DNA of 64,000 nucleotides, from contig AP018172.1 in assembly GCA_002368175.1 (NCBI GenBank), positions 5,521,001-5,585,000 of the forward strand, written 5' to 3'. This DNA is from Calothrix sp. NIES-2098. Its GTDB lineage: Bacteria > Cyanobacteriota > Cyanobacteriia > Cyanobacteriales > Nostocaceae. The stretch's first letter is position 1; every line of letters starts with the position of its first letter. The notes under the pieces are model-generated. The model ran no database searches. It saw only the letters and a list, made by a program, of their open reading frames with translations, and had not been told where the DNA came from. The translations under genes were made by a program, and so were the position numbers. Of this stretch, positions 16,772 to 24,915 are shown piece after piece.

Positions 16772-17305
16772 TCACTGATTCAAGGCTGTGGAGATAGTCC
16801 AAGCATCTATCAATAGTAATAATAAGGTGAAGCCTAGTAAAGTCACATACATCCAAGGTTGTGCTAAAGGACGCACATCTGTAGTATCTATACCTGTTTT
16901 TGCCTGTACTTGTCTTACTAGTTGAGCAAATCCGACTACACGCATCGGTAATAAATAAGCTTTTCCTTCCTGGCTAAGGAAATAATATACTATACCTCCT
17001 TGACCCGTAGTTCGAGGTTTTAATTCTTTTACCTCAGACCAAGCTAAAGACCAACCTTTACGAAAAAAACGCGGAACCCAAACAGGGTATGTCACCTGAA
17101 TTCCCTGGTCGTCTAAGATAACTCGTTCAGTCAACACTGCATACAAAGCGACTAAACCAATGCAAATTCCTAACCACAGTAAAGCTGGTGGGATGGGTGC
17201 TGCTGTTGTTTGGGCTAAAAAAGGTAATGGTACTGTGAGTGCTAAATATAAACTCAACAGCGTTATCCGGATCAAGGGCGAAAGGCGAAAAACAGAAACT
17301 GTCAC
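16772..17305 (-). CDS. conserved membrane protein with PH-like central part
   Basis: 177 residues with a GTG start (MTVSVFRLSP). It has two N-terminal membrane segments (about 12-30 and 40-58), a soluble central part of about 85 residues rich in beta-strand pattern (ERVILDDQGIQVTYP, WSLAWSEVKELKPR) and a C-terminal membrane segment (YVTLLGFTLLLLLIDAW). The central part resembles the bacterial PH-like fold seen in small membrane proteins. The function is unknown. The short gap to the downstream ABC ATPase gene suggests co-transcription, so it could be a membrane partner of that ATPase, but this is speculative. Confidence 0.65.
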   Translation of the reverse strand: MTVSVFRLSPLIRITLLSLYLALTVPLPFLAQTTAAPIPPALLWLGICIGLVALYAVLTERVILDDQGIQVTYPVWVPRFFRKGWSLAWSEVKELKPRTTGQGGIVYYFLSQEGKAYLLPMRVVGFAQLVRQVQAKTGIDTTDVRPLAQPWMYVTLLGFTLLLLLIDAWTISTALNQ

Positions 17306-17450
17306 GGCTCAATCACGATCGTTTACTTCAAGTTCATCTTATCTAGGAACTGGGGGCGCATTCAGTCTTTGATGCGAATGTGTGGAGAAGGTTCCCGAAA
17401 TTTGCTCTCGATCAATTGGCGATCGCCTAGCCGAGACTAACATGTAAAAA

Positions 17451-17912
17451 TTAAGGTAAATACTTTTGTACTACACTCCAGCCAGTGAGCGATACCCAAG
17501 CAAAACCTATAAATAAAATAATATTTATTCCTACGTGTAAAGTTCTAAACCAAGGTTTTTCCGTGCTGATTTGCGTAGCGCTCACAGCAGAGAGCAAAAC
17601 TAATACTACTACTAATATTCCAGCAATCAAGTGTGATGATTGCCCCAAAGAACCAAAATGTCCTAACGTGCCAATAATACCAATTGCCAGTAGTAGCAGC
17701 ACTAAACTGACCATGCTGATGCCAATTGTATAGTGGAGCGATCGCATCCCACCAAGTCCTCGATTCAACAACGGAAAACTAGGAGGGTGTTGGGAGGTTC
17801 TCGCTTGAAACATCCAAAAGCCAGTGGTCGCTAGCATTAGATATGCCAGTAAGGATAACCCCATCGACCAAGCAGCTATTTTCCACAACCAAAGAAAAGA
17901 AGGCAAATTCAT
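17451..17912 (-). CDS. DUF4079-type membrane protein
   Basis: About 153 residues from the ATG at 17912 (MNLPSFLWLWKIAAW); the frame extends to 17933, but homologue-like length favours 17912. It has four hydrophobic segments, with histidines placed at membrane edges (SLHYTIGISM, SSHLIAGILV, RTLHVGINII), a spacing reminiscent of heme-binding cytochrome b561-like proteins. This matches the DUF4079 family of cyanobacteria. Heme binding is an inference from the histidines only. Confidence 0.75.
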   Translation of the reverse strand: MNLPSFLWLWKIAAWSMGLSLLAYLMLATTGFWMFQARTSQHPPSFPLLNRGLGGMRSLHYTIGISMVSLVLLLLAIGIIGTLGHFGSLGQSSHLIAGILVVVLVLLSAVSATQISTEKPWFRTLHVGINIILFIGFAWVSLTGWSVVQKYLP

Positions 17913-17942
17913 ACCAATGATTGTAGAACACACTGGGCACTA

Positions 17943-18000
17943 GGGGAGTGTGGGGAGTGTGGGGAGTGTGGGGAGACAAATGACCAATGACCAATGACTA
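17943..18000. repeat. short tandem repeats (9-bp and 8-bp units)
   Basis: Almost four copies of GGGGAGTGT (period 9, 17943-17976) are followed by copies of ATGACCAA (period 8, 17980-17998). This resembles the short tandemly repeated sequences found between genes in filamentous cyanobacteria. Copy number is probably variable. Confidence 0.85.
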
Positions 18001-18007
18001 ACCAACA

Positions 18008-18035
18008 AAAAGGGTTGCTGAATTCAGCAACCTTT
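18008..18035 (-). terminator. intrinsic terminator of the DUF1830 gene
   Basis: GGTTGCTGAA and TTCAGCAACC form an uninterrupted palindrome at 18013-18032, flanked by AAAA on the left. On the minus strand it is followed by CTTTTTG. It lies about 20 bases after the stop of the DUF1830 gene. Confidence 0.8.
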
Positions 18036-18054
18036 AATTTTGAGAAAAATTTTT

Positions 18055-18450
18055 TTAATCAACTGATGCTAAACCAGCTATTGTTAAGGGTTTTGTTGTA
18101 TTTTCAGTTTTTGTATTAATTGGCTGCACCATTGGTTTTGTATTAATAGAGTCTATGGCTACTTCTGAGTTGTTACTCAACTCATTAGTACCAGGCTCAT
18201 TGATCGCAAGACGAGTACACGGAATTGTATCTGATAAGATTGCACTTGCCATCATCCCCGTATGAATCTCCATTTGAGCTTCTGGAGGGGCTTCAAAAAC
18301 GAGACGCTGTCCAGGAAAGACAACCCTTTCAAAGTACCAATTGGGAATATTGGTGATGCGGGCAACCTGGATTTTGCTCGTGGCATTCATGTAGCAGCAG
18401 AGAATTTTCCCCGATTGCTCAGGTGGTAGAGGATCTAGTATTTGAGCCAT
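18055..18450 (-). CDS. DUF1830 domain protein
   Basis: 131 residues beginning MAQILDPLPPEQSG. Residues 10-85 hold the DUF1830 pattern: ILCCYMNATSKIQVARITNIPNWYFERVVFPG, then LVFEAPPEA and the C-terminal IPCTRLAINE. The remaining 45 residues are a low-complexity, Thr/Asn-rich tail (INTKPMVQPINTKTENTT). The family is restricted to cyanobacteria and has no established function. The Cys-Cys pair near the N-terminus is notable but its role is unknown. Confidence 0.8.
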   Translation of the reverse strand: MAQILDPLPPEQSGKILCCYMNATSKIQVARITNIPNWYFERVVFPGQRLVFEAPPEAQMEIHTGMMASAILSDTIPCTRLAINEPGTNELSNNSEVAIDSINTKPMVQPINTKTENTTKPLTIAGLASVD

Positions 18451-19026
18451 AACTGCTGAGGAGCTTTACGCCACAATTTTACATTACACCAGCAAAACTA
18501 ACATTGGGCGATCCCCACAAGCTGTAACTCCGACTACCAACTGCACATTTCTGCATTATTTCTATCTAAAGATAGGTATCCAATATGAAATTTTTGTAAA
18601 TATCTATGATTTTTTTACAATTATACACTATAAAGGAAGTTTTTATTTTCATTCTTTGATAAAACGCCTCTAAATTCGTGAATCAAGATTGATAGAGGAT
18701 ATGCTATGACAACGATCCCCGGAGCTATTTCTCAAAGAAAAAGCGAGGTTCTGGTGATAACTATTCGCAAGAGCCACAGATGAGAATCATCGCTCAATGT
18801 TATGGTAAAGCTATATGAAAAATATCTTCATAAAACTGCTCTGATGGATGCCATGCTTCATGGTAGGCAAAGCAATTTTAGCTATGTCCGCGGTTCTCAA
18901 GAGAAGATAAATCCACTTAAGACTTAGCTTATATGTCAAGCGCGATCGCACAGAGCAACCAAAATCAATACATACAGTTAAAAACTGGATGTTTATTTCA
19001 CTTTCTTTCCCCAGAAAAACGGCAAG
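18451..19026. other. divergent intergenic region
   Basis: 576 bases between the minus-strand DUF1830 gene and the radical-SAM gene. Two small plus-strand ORFs exist: 25 codons at 18705 and 41 codons at 18802. Neither has a recognisable product. The second is listed separately. The rest is AT-rich without clear dyads. Confidence 0.4.
18802..18927 (+). CDS. possible 41-residue small ORF
   Basis: ATG at 18802 opens 41 codons (MVKLYEKYLHKTAL...) ending NPLKT before TAG. It is basic and hydrophilic. There is no clear ribosome binding site and I do not recognise it. It could be chance or a decayed gene. Confidence 0.2.
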   Translation: MVKLYEKYLHKTALMDAMLHGRQSNFSYVRGSQEKINPLKT

Positions 19027-20616
19027 ATGGCAGTTAAAGCAAGCACAATGGAAAATCGAATTCTTTACGTTCGCCTTCCCTGTAACCCCATCTTTCCTAT
19101 TGGGGTTGTCTACCTAAGCGATCACGTACACAAACAGTTTCCGAATATCGAACAACGCATTTTTGATTTGGGCTGCGTACCACCTTTAGATTATGTTCCA
19201 GCTTTAGAGCGTTGTATCGATGAATTTCAACCCACACTGCTGGTATTCTCTTGGCGGGATATTCAAATATACGCGCCAGTTGGTGGTCGTGGCGGAAACC
19301 CTTTACAAAACGCCTTTGAATTTTACTATGCGAAAAATCCCTTAGTAAAATTACGTGGAGCCTTGGGTGGACTGAGAATTTTCATCGCTTATTACGTAGA
19401 GTTATGGCGCAATCTGGGCTTAATTAAACGTGGGTTAAAACGCGCCCAGAAGTATAAAAAAGCAGCCCGTGCCATTGTGGGTGGTGGTGCAGTTAGCGTA
19501 TTTTACGAACAATTGGGTAAAAGCTTACCTCAAGGGACAATTATCTCTGTAGGTGAAGGAGAAACCCTGTTAGGAAAATTTTTAAGTGGTAAAGAGTTTC
19601 GCGATGAACGCTGCTATGTAGTCGGAGAAACTCAACCACGACAACGGTTAATTCACGAACAACCCACTCCCCTAGAAAAAACGGCTTGCAACTACGACTA
19701 CATTGAGAGCATCTGGCCGGAATTTAACTACTACCTGCAAGGACAAGACTTCTATATTGGCGTCCAAACCAAACGTGGATGTCCTCATAACTGCTGTTAT
19801 TGTGTTTACACTGTGGTTGAAGGCAAACAGGTACGCATTAACCCAGCAGATGAAGTTGTAGCTGAGATGCGTCAATTGTACGATCGCGGCATTCGCAATT
19901 TCTGGTTTACTGATGCCCAATTCATCCCCGCCAGGAAATTTATTGATGATGCAGTAGAACTTTTACAAAAAATCGTCGATTCTGGAATGACAGATATTCA
20001 CTGGGCAGCATACATCAGAGCCGACAACTTGACACCCCAGTTGTGCGACTTGATGGCGAAAACCGGGATGAACTACTTTGAAATCGGGATTACCAGTGGT
20101 TCTCAGGAACTCGTGCGGAAAATGCGCATGGGATACAACCTGCGAAACGTGCTGCAAAACTGTCGCGATTTAAAAGCCGCTGGTTTCAACGATTTAGTTT
20201 CCGTCAACTACTCGTTTAACGTGATTGACGAACGTCCCGAAACCATACGCCAAACCATCGCTTACCACCGCGAACTCGAACGGATTTTTGGTGCAGATAA
20301 AGTCGAACCTGCCATTTTCTTTATTGGGTTACAACCTCATACCCACTTAGAAGAATATGCCTTCAAACAAGGTATCCTCAAACCAGGGTACAATCCTATG
20401 AGCTTGATGCCGTGGACAGCCAAAAAACTCCTGTGGAATCCTGAACCCCTTGGTTCCTTCTTTGGTGAAGTCTGCTTGCAAGCTTGGCAACAAAACCCCA
20501 ATGACTTTGGGCGTGAAGTCATGAAAATCTTAGAAGAGAGATTGGGGTGTGCTGATTTAGAGTCAGCACTGTCTGCACCAATGGAAAAAAACGAGAAGCA
20601 GTTGGTAGGTGTTTAA
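19027..20616 (+). CDS. photosystem II high light acclimation radical SAM protein
   Basis: A 529-residue B12-binding-type radical SAM protein. The N-terminal half (about 1-210) contains a Rossmann-like region (IVGGGAVSVFYEQLG, ISVGEGETLLGKFL). The radical SAM core carries the CX3CX2C cluster motif in KRGCPHNCCYCVYT (about 255-262). It is followed by FWFTDAQFIPA, GITSGSQELVRKMRMGY and FNVIDERPETI. The sequence matches the cyanobacterial family named for photosystem II high-light acclimation. That name comes from family knowledge, and the reaction is unknown. Start choice is open: ATG at 19027, or ATG at 19048 giving MENRILYVRLP. A strong terminator follows. Confidence 0.85.
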   Translation: MAVKASTMENRILYVRLPCNPIFPIGVVYLSDHVHKQFPNIEQRIFDLGCVPPLDYVPALERCIDEFQPTLLVFSWRDIQIYAPVGGRGGNPLQNAFEFYYAKNPLVKLRGALGGLRIFIAYYVELWRNLGLIKRGLKRAQKYKKAARAIVGGGAVSVFYEQLGKSLPQGTIISVGEGETLLGKFLSGKEFRDERCYVVGETQPRQRLIHEQPTPLEKTACNYDYIESIWPEFNYYLQGQDFYIGVQTKRGCPHNCCYCVYTVVEGKQVRINPADEVVAEMRQLYDRGIRNFWFTDAQFIPARKFIDDAVELLQKIVDSGMTDIHWAAYIRADNLTPQLCDLMAKTGMNYFEIGITSGSQELVRKMRMGYNLRNVLQNCRDLKAAGFNDLVSVNYSFNVIDERPETIRQTIAYHRELERIFGADKVEPAIFFIGLQPHTHLEEYAFKQGILKPGYNPMSLMPWTAKKLLWNPEPLGSFFGEVCLQAWQQNPNDFGREVMKILEERLGCADLESALSAPMEKNEKQLVGV

Positions 20617-21014
20617 TTCCCTTTGATGCTAGATTGACGATCTCCCGAATTTGATTCGGGAGATTTTTTGGTAAAAGCATTCCTGACTACGACTTCATCG
20701 CCACTTTCCACGCGATCGCTTAAACCAAATCTTGCTTGTAAACTTGCTTTAAAAACTAATTTACATCAGCAGTGAACTAAAAACGCCTCTTATCTCCCAA
20801 GGATTGATATATTTGCCCAAAATCATTGTTGTGGGACTACCTACGAAATTACAAGGCTTTCAAGACTTAATTCACATTAAACGTAATTCATAAACAACAA
20901 TACTTCTGGTCTGTAGCGTAATTCGTACCTCAAAAAGTAAACTTAAAAGAGTTATAGTCACACATTTAAGATTGTTTATCTTCTCCGCTTCCGCGGTGCA
21001 TTTAATTAAACCCC
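20617..21014. other. intergenic region after the radical SAM gene
   Basis: Apart from the terminator near its left end and one HIP1 octamer, this 398-base region shows no ORF, dyad or repeat that I can support. It presumably carries the promoter of the DICT-domain gene. Confidence 0.4.
20640..20669 (+). terminator. intrinsic terminator of the radical SAM gene
   Basis: ATCTCCCGAAT and ATTCGGGAGAT form an 11-bp perfect stem with a 3-base loop, followed by TTTTTT, 23 bases after the stop codon. It is a textbook rho-independent terminator. Confidence 0.92.
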
Positions 21015-22406
21015 ATGTTAGAAGGCTCTATACTCCAACAATTAGAAAGTATTCATCGCCGTAGTAGTAGACCAATTAGATTCGGGGTGTACTACAAAAA
21101 TACCCTAGTTGCCCTGTGTCATGCCTTAGAAGACCACATCCTCCAAGACGATGGCAAACCCTTAGTAATTACTGCCTTCCAACAAGGTAAATGGTATCTT
21201 CAGGAAGCAGAAAGATATGCAGACATCGCCAAATACAGCGATGAGATTGTAATTATGGCAGCCCCCGATGCAGGCTTTGCCGAACATCCCACCAGCTTAC
21301 TATCTAATGTAGACTTGGTAGCTTTAGATCCAGCCGATCCGGTAGCCCAGGAATGGCATTTAATTATTCTCTCGCCTAAATACACAGCAATGGTAATTTG
21401 TCAAGAATTATCAGAAGCTGATTATGGTAGTGCTGGGCTACCTGCATCCGATGTAGAGCGTAAATTCTATGGCTTATGGACATTCGAGCCAGAGTTAGTT
21501 AGAGAAACAGCAGAATTAGCGATCGCTCATATTAGACCATACAATCCACAATTAGCGGACAAGCTGACGGCTCACAAAGATTCGATTCAGCCAAGTCTTG
21601 TGACTCCAGAAGACTTGAGTGCAGTAGTCTCCCGCGTTGTAGATTACCTGCAAACAGGGCAAGAAAATTTATCTCTTCCCACAGCGCCGCGTCAACAAGT
21701 GCTAGATCGCAACTTGGTTTCTAATGAAATCCAGGCATTCTTGCGGATGGCGCAATTGATGGATCTGGCTGATATCAACAACCCAATGGCAGCGGCGGAA
21801 GTTGTAGCCCTCTCAGAAACAATTGGTCAGCTGTTAAATCTCCCGGCATGGCAGATTAAAAGATTACGTCTTGCTGCTTTATTACACCGCATAGATCCGT
21901 TACAGAAAGCAGAAAGCGTTCTTGTACCTAGTTCTACACGTTATCACGAAGAAACACCCAGTATTCCTTTAAGCTGTCCCTTAGTACCAGGCGCACAAGT
22001 ATTGCGAACCATGCCCAGGTTACGAGCAGTTGCTCAAATTATTACTCATCAAACAGAGTGGTGGGATGGTACAGGAGAACCAGCCGGTTTAGCTGGAGAC
22101 GAAATTCCCCTAGAGTCAAGAATTTTAGCCTTAGTCGCAGACTTTCAATGGCGAGTCAACCAGAAAAAATCTTCCCAAATCAGCCGAGAGGAAATTTTTA
22201 CTCAAGCTTTAGATGAGTGCAAACAACAATCAACTCGCTTTGACCCTAAACTTTTAGATACCCTATCTTTGTTAGTCATGGGTTTGCAACAGGGACTCGA
22301 CTTACCTTTAATAGAAACTAAAGTCACTGCTGGAATGTGGCTAATTGATTCCCGATGGGATAGTCAAAGTAAGACTAGTGAGGAGATTGGTACTTACCCA
22401 CAATGA
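21015..22406 (+). CDS. DICT sensory domain protein with degenerate HD-GYP region
   Basis: 463 residues. Residues 1-190 match the DICT sensory domain of cyanobacterial signalling proteins (RPIRFGVYYKNTLVALCHALED, LVITAFQQGKWYL, ERKFYGLWTFEPELV). Residues 240-440 resemble an HD-GYP hydrolase core but with catalytic positions altered. The expected LLHDIGK reads LLHRIDP, the HHE position reads HQT, and GYP reads GEP in WWDGTGEPAGLAGDEIPLE. It is therefore unlikely to hydrolyse cyclic di-GMP and may act as a binding or signalling scaffold. Its stop overlaps the next ATG (ATGA), so it is translationally coupled with the pentapeptide-repeat gene. Confidence 0.8.
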   Translation: MLEGSILQQLESIHRRSSRPIRFGVYYKNTLVALCHALEDHILQDDGKPLVITAFQQGKWYLQEAERYADIAKYSDEIVIMAAPDAGFAEHPTSLLSNVDLVALDPADPVAQEWHLIILSPKYTAMVICQELSEADYGSAGLPASDVERKFYGLWTFEPELVRETAELAIAHIRPYNPQLADKLTAHKDSIQPSLVTPEDLSAVVSRVVDYLQTGQENLSLPTAPRQQVLDRNLVSNEIQAFLRMAQLMDLADINNPMAAAEVVALSETIGQLLNLPAWQIKRLRLAALLHRIDPLQKAESVLVPSSTRYHEETPSIPLSCPLVPGAQVLRTMPRLRAVAQIITHQTEWWDGTGEPAGLAGDEIPLESRILALVADFQWRVNQKKSSQISREEIFTQALDECKQQSTRFDPKLLDTLSLLVMGLQQGLDLPLIETKVTAGMWLIDSRWDSQSKTSEEIGTYPQ

Positions 22407-23038
22407 ATATCGAAGCCATTAAATCAGGAAATATTAAACAACTGCCAGGAGCAGATTTAGAAGACGAGGAACTCTGTCAGCTGGATTTGAGCCGCATCAA
22501 TCTTGCAGGCGCTACCCTTGTTGGCACCAATTTCCGTGGTTCCAAACTCGAAGGTGGGCATCTAGAAGGTGCGAATTTAATGGGAGCAAATCTCCAAGCT
22601 ACTGACTTACGGGCAAACCTCATGGGAGCAAACCTCATGCAAGCCGATTTGACAGGTGCTGACTTGCGCGGTAGCAATTTACGTGGTGCTAACTTCATGG
22701 GTGCGACACTCAGCGATGTGTGTTTAGCTGGTGCTTTCTTAAGTGGTGCCAATTTAATGAATGTGAATTTGCAAGGCGTCGATTTGCGAAGCGCTGACTT
22801 GCGCGGTGCTAATCTGACAGGAGCAAATCTAAAAGGTGCAGACTTGACACGCGCCGATTTGCAAGGGGCATTATTGAGTCAAGCAAATCTTGAAGAAACC
22901 GACTTACGCGGAGCAAACTTAGCAGGAGCGAATTTTAGTGGTGCAAATTTATTGTGTGCGGAATTGGAAGGTGCGAATTTGAATGGTGTAAATTTGGATA
23001 AAGCTTGTGTAGTGGGAACAGTTGTTGACATAGTTTAA
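22403..23038 (+). CDS. pentapeptide-repeat protein
   Basis: 211 residues. From about residue 25 onward there are some 33 consecutive A(D/N)LxG-type pentapeptides (GANLMGANLQATDLRANLMG), predicting a right-handed quadrilateral beta-helix. The N-terminal 25 residues (MNIEAIKSGNIKQLPGADLED) act as a cap. There is no signal peptide, so it is cytosolic. Its start overlaps the stop of the DICT gene by four bases, and it ends four bases inside the convergent CPBP gene. The role is unknown; in cyanobacteria such proteins are abundant and structurally conserved, without a common activity. Confidence 0.92.
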   Translation: MNIEAIKSGNIKQLPGADLEDEELCQLDLSRINLAGATLVGTNFRGSKLEGGHLEGANLMGANLQATDLRANLMGANLMQADLTGADLRGSNLRGANFMGATLSDVCLAGAFLSGANLMNVNLQGVDLRSADLRGANLTGANLKGADLTRADLQGALLSQANLEETDLRGANLAGANFSGANLLCAELEGANLNGVNLDKACVVGTVVDIV

Positions 23039-23865
23039 TGAAAATTCTTAACTGTTCTCTGTCGCATCCACAAAGCCAATATACTCATAAATAAAACCCC
23101 CATTAGACCTTGCAAAGGATTATTATTTACTCCAGTAACCCAATCAGGAACTTGACCAGAATATTTAATTAATCCACCAACATTAATAATGTAATAGCCC
23201 CAAACTAAACCACCATGTAAACCAATGGGTAAGCCAAGGCGTCCTCTACGCCAACGCTTTCCCCATACCTGCGTTAACCCCAAAAGTACTAAAGCTGGAA
23301 ATTGTGGCAATGTGTGAATAATTGCCTCTAGTGGTTTAATAAAGTGCAACGCAGCAAATAAAATTGCATCTGTCCATAAAGAAACACGTGGGCTGTAATT
23401 CCGTTGCAATTCATTCAACAACCAACCGCGGAATAACAACTCTTCAGCAAATCCTACCCCTGAACCCACAATTAAACCTTCTAAAACTACTTTTAGTAAA
23501 AAACTATGAGGTTGTTGCCACACCAACCAACCTAAAGAACCTTGCAAGCCAAATAACGTTAATACACTAATTAGTCCAATAGCCAAACCACGCAGTAAAT
23601 CTACGCCGTTGTGTCTAGAAATTTCTAAGCCATAACTCTGTAGTATATGAGGCTCTTGGTAAACATACTTACCCCATAACTTTAATAGAAAAATAAACTC
23701 TACATATAGCAATAACATTGTCACGATACTTACTAAGTTAGAATCATGCACTAGTAAGTAAATTGGTGTAGCGAACGGCAACCATAGCAATAGTAAAGCC
23801 AAAATAAAACAACCCAGCCTAAGAGGGGCAGGGTGTTGAGCTAGATGGACAAGGTTAATTTTCAT
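23035..23865 (-). CDS. CPBP-family intramembrane metalloprotease
   Basis: 276 residues with about seven membrane segments. The CAAX protease/bacteriocin-processing (CPBP, ABI) motifs are present. Motif 1 is EELLFRG (about residue 140), motif 2 is FAALHFIKP with the FxxxH histidine, and motif 3 is GLHGGLVWGY. The two glutamates and histidines should form the metal site inside the membrane. Its substrate is unknown. The stop overlaps that of the convergent pentapeptide-repeat gene by four bases. clpS lies 64 bases upstream on the same strand. Confidence 0.9.
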   Translation of the reverse strand: MKINLVHLAQHPAPLRLGCFILALLLLWLPFATPIYLLVHDSNLVSIVTMLLLYVEFIFLLKLWGKYVYQEPHILQSYGLEISRHNGVDLLRGLAIGLISVLTLFGLQGSLGWLVWQQPHSFLLKVVLEGLIVGSGVGFAEELLFRGWLLNELQRNYSPRVSLWTDAILFAALHFIKPLEAIIHTLPQFPALVLLGLTQVWGKRWRRGRLGLPIGLHGGLVWGYYIINVGGLIKYSGQVPDWVTGVNNNPLQGLMGVLFMSILALWMRQRTVKNFH

Positions 23866-23929
23866 GCTATATAAGTCAGCAGTTATAACTCAACATTCTA
23901 GATGTAGACTCATAACTTATGACGCATAC

Positions 23930-24211
23930 TTATTCATCAGGTTCAATCGTGCTACTCAAACCATGACTTTTCAAAGTTTCACAGTAGAATTCCGCGTGTT
24001 CCTGAGCACAAGTAATCACTAAAGCTAGCCCGTTAGTATGGGCTTCCATCATAATGCTAACAGCCTGGGGCTGGGTGAGGCTCGACACTGTGGTCATTAG
24101 TACCTGTACCACGTACTCCATAGAGTTGTAGTCGTCATTATGGAGCAAAACGCGATACCGAGGCGCGAGCTTGCGGGATGTGGAACGCTTCTCAATGGTT
24201 TCGACTGACAC
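23930..24211 (-). CDS. clpS: ATP-dependent Clp protease adaptor ClpS
   Basis: 93 residues. ClpS binds the ClpA/ClpC N-domain and delivers N-degron substrates. The core motif is YRVLLHNDDYNSMEYVVQVL (about 19-38), whose Asn-Asp-Asp and downstream Met/His residues form the substrate pocket. The C-terminal AEFYCETLKSHGLSSTIEPDE contains the usual YxxxLxxxGL. The N-terminal 17 residues are the flexible extension that enters the Clp ATPase. Cyanobacteria often carry two ClpS forms; which one this is cannot be settled from the sequence alone. Confidence 0.93.
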   Translation of the reverse strand: MSVETIEKRSTSRKLAPRYRVLLHNDDYNSMEYVVQVLMTTVSSLTQPQAVSIMMEAHTNGLALVITCAQEHAEFYCETLKSHGLSSTIEPDE

Positions 24212-24492
24212 TGCTCTTTGCTCTTTTTTCCGTTGATTTACTACAACAAAGTCCCTGTAAGTGCGATCGCTTAACAGTTATTTACCTATTCTATAGCATT
24301 TACATACAGATGCCGTGGCAGGAAAAATTTTTGCTGACTGCGTTTGATTGCTTGGGAAATGTACAATCAAAAAATAGTAGGTGCAAAAGTGCTAACCTAA
24401 TGTTACTGCTGTTTCTCCTCAGAATAGCCCACTCTCAGTTTTAACATTCAAGTAACTACAATATTATTCTTGCTGCCTCAAGCTGCGTGATT

Positions 24493-24855
24493 ATGGACAT
24501 GAGCCTAGACTTTCAACCAGGACAAATTGTGTCTTTAAAGCATGGCGACATGAATCTTTATGCAGAAGTTATCCAAGTCGTCATCTCCCGCCAATTATGC
24601 TGGGTACGTCCTTTAGTGCTAGTCAATTTTACTCTGGAACCACCCCAGATAACTGACTTACGCGATGCGTCTGACTTATTATGGCCTGTAAATTTATTTC
24701 ACCCAGCCCTAGATACCGAAGTCATAACGATATTGAGTCAGGTTTTGGTCAAAGAACCCAAAAATGAACCAGACTCAGCTATTAAGCAGCAACTCCATCA
24801 GTTTATAAACTTGGTCTGGCAGGGATATCAAGAGGAATTAGGGAGTAAGAGCTAG
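24493..24855 (+). CDS. conserved hypothetical protein
   Basis: About 120 residues from ATG 24493; a GTG at 24487 and an ATG at 24499 are alternative starts. It is a soluble protein with a beta-rich first half (FQPGQIVSLKHGDMNLYAEVIQ, LCWVRPLVLVN) and a helical C-terminus (AIKQQLHQFINLVWQGYQEEL). It resembles small cyanobacterial proteins of unknown function; I cannot name the family. It is divergent from clpS across 280 bases. Confidence 0.65.
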   Translation: MDMSLDFQPGQIVSLKHGDMNLYAEVIQVVISRQLCWVRPLVLVNFTLEPPQITDLRDASDLLWPVNLFHPALDTEVITILSQVLVKEPKNEPDSAIKQQLHQFINLVWQGYQEELGSKS

Positions 24856-24915
24856 CAGAGAAGGAAGACAAGGGGGAAATTAAGTAATACCCATGCCCTA
24901 AGCCCCATACCTTGA

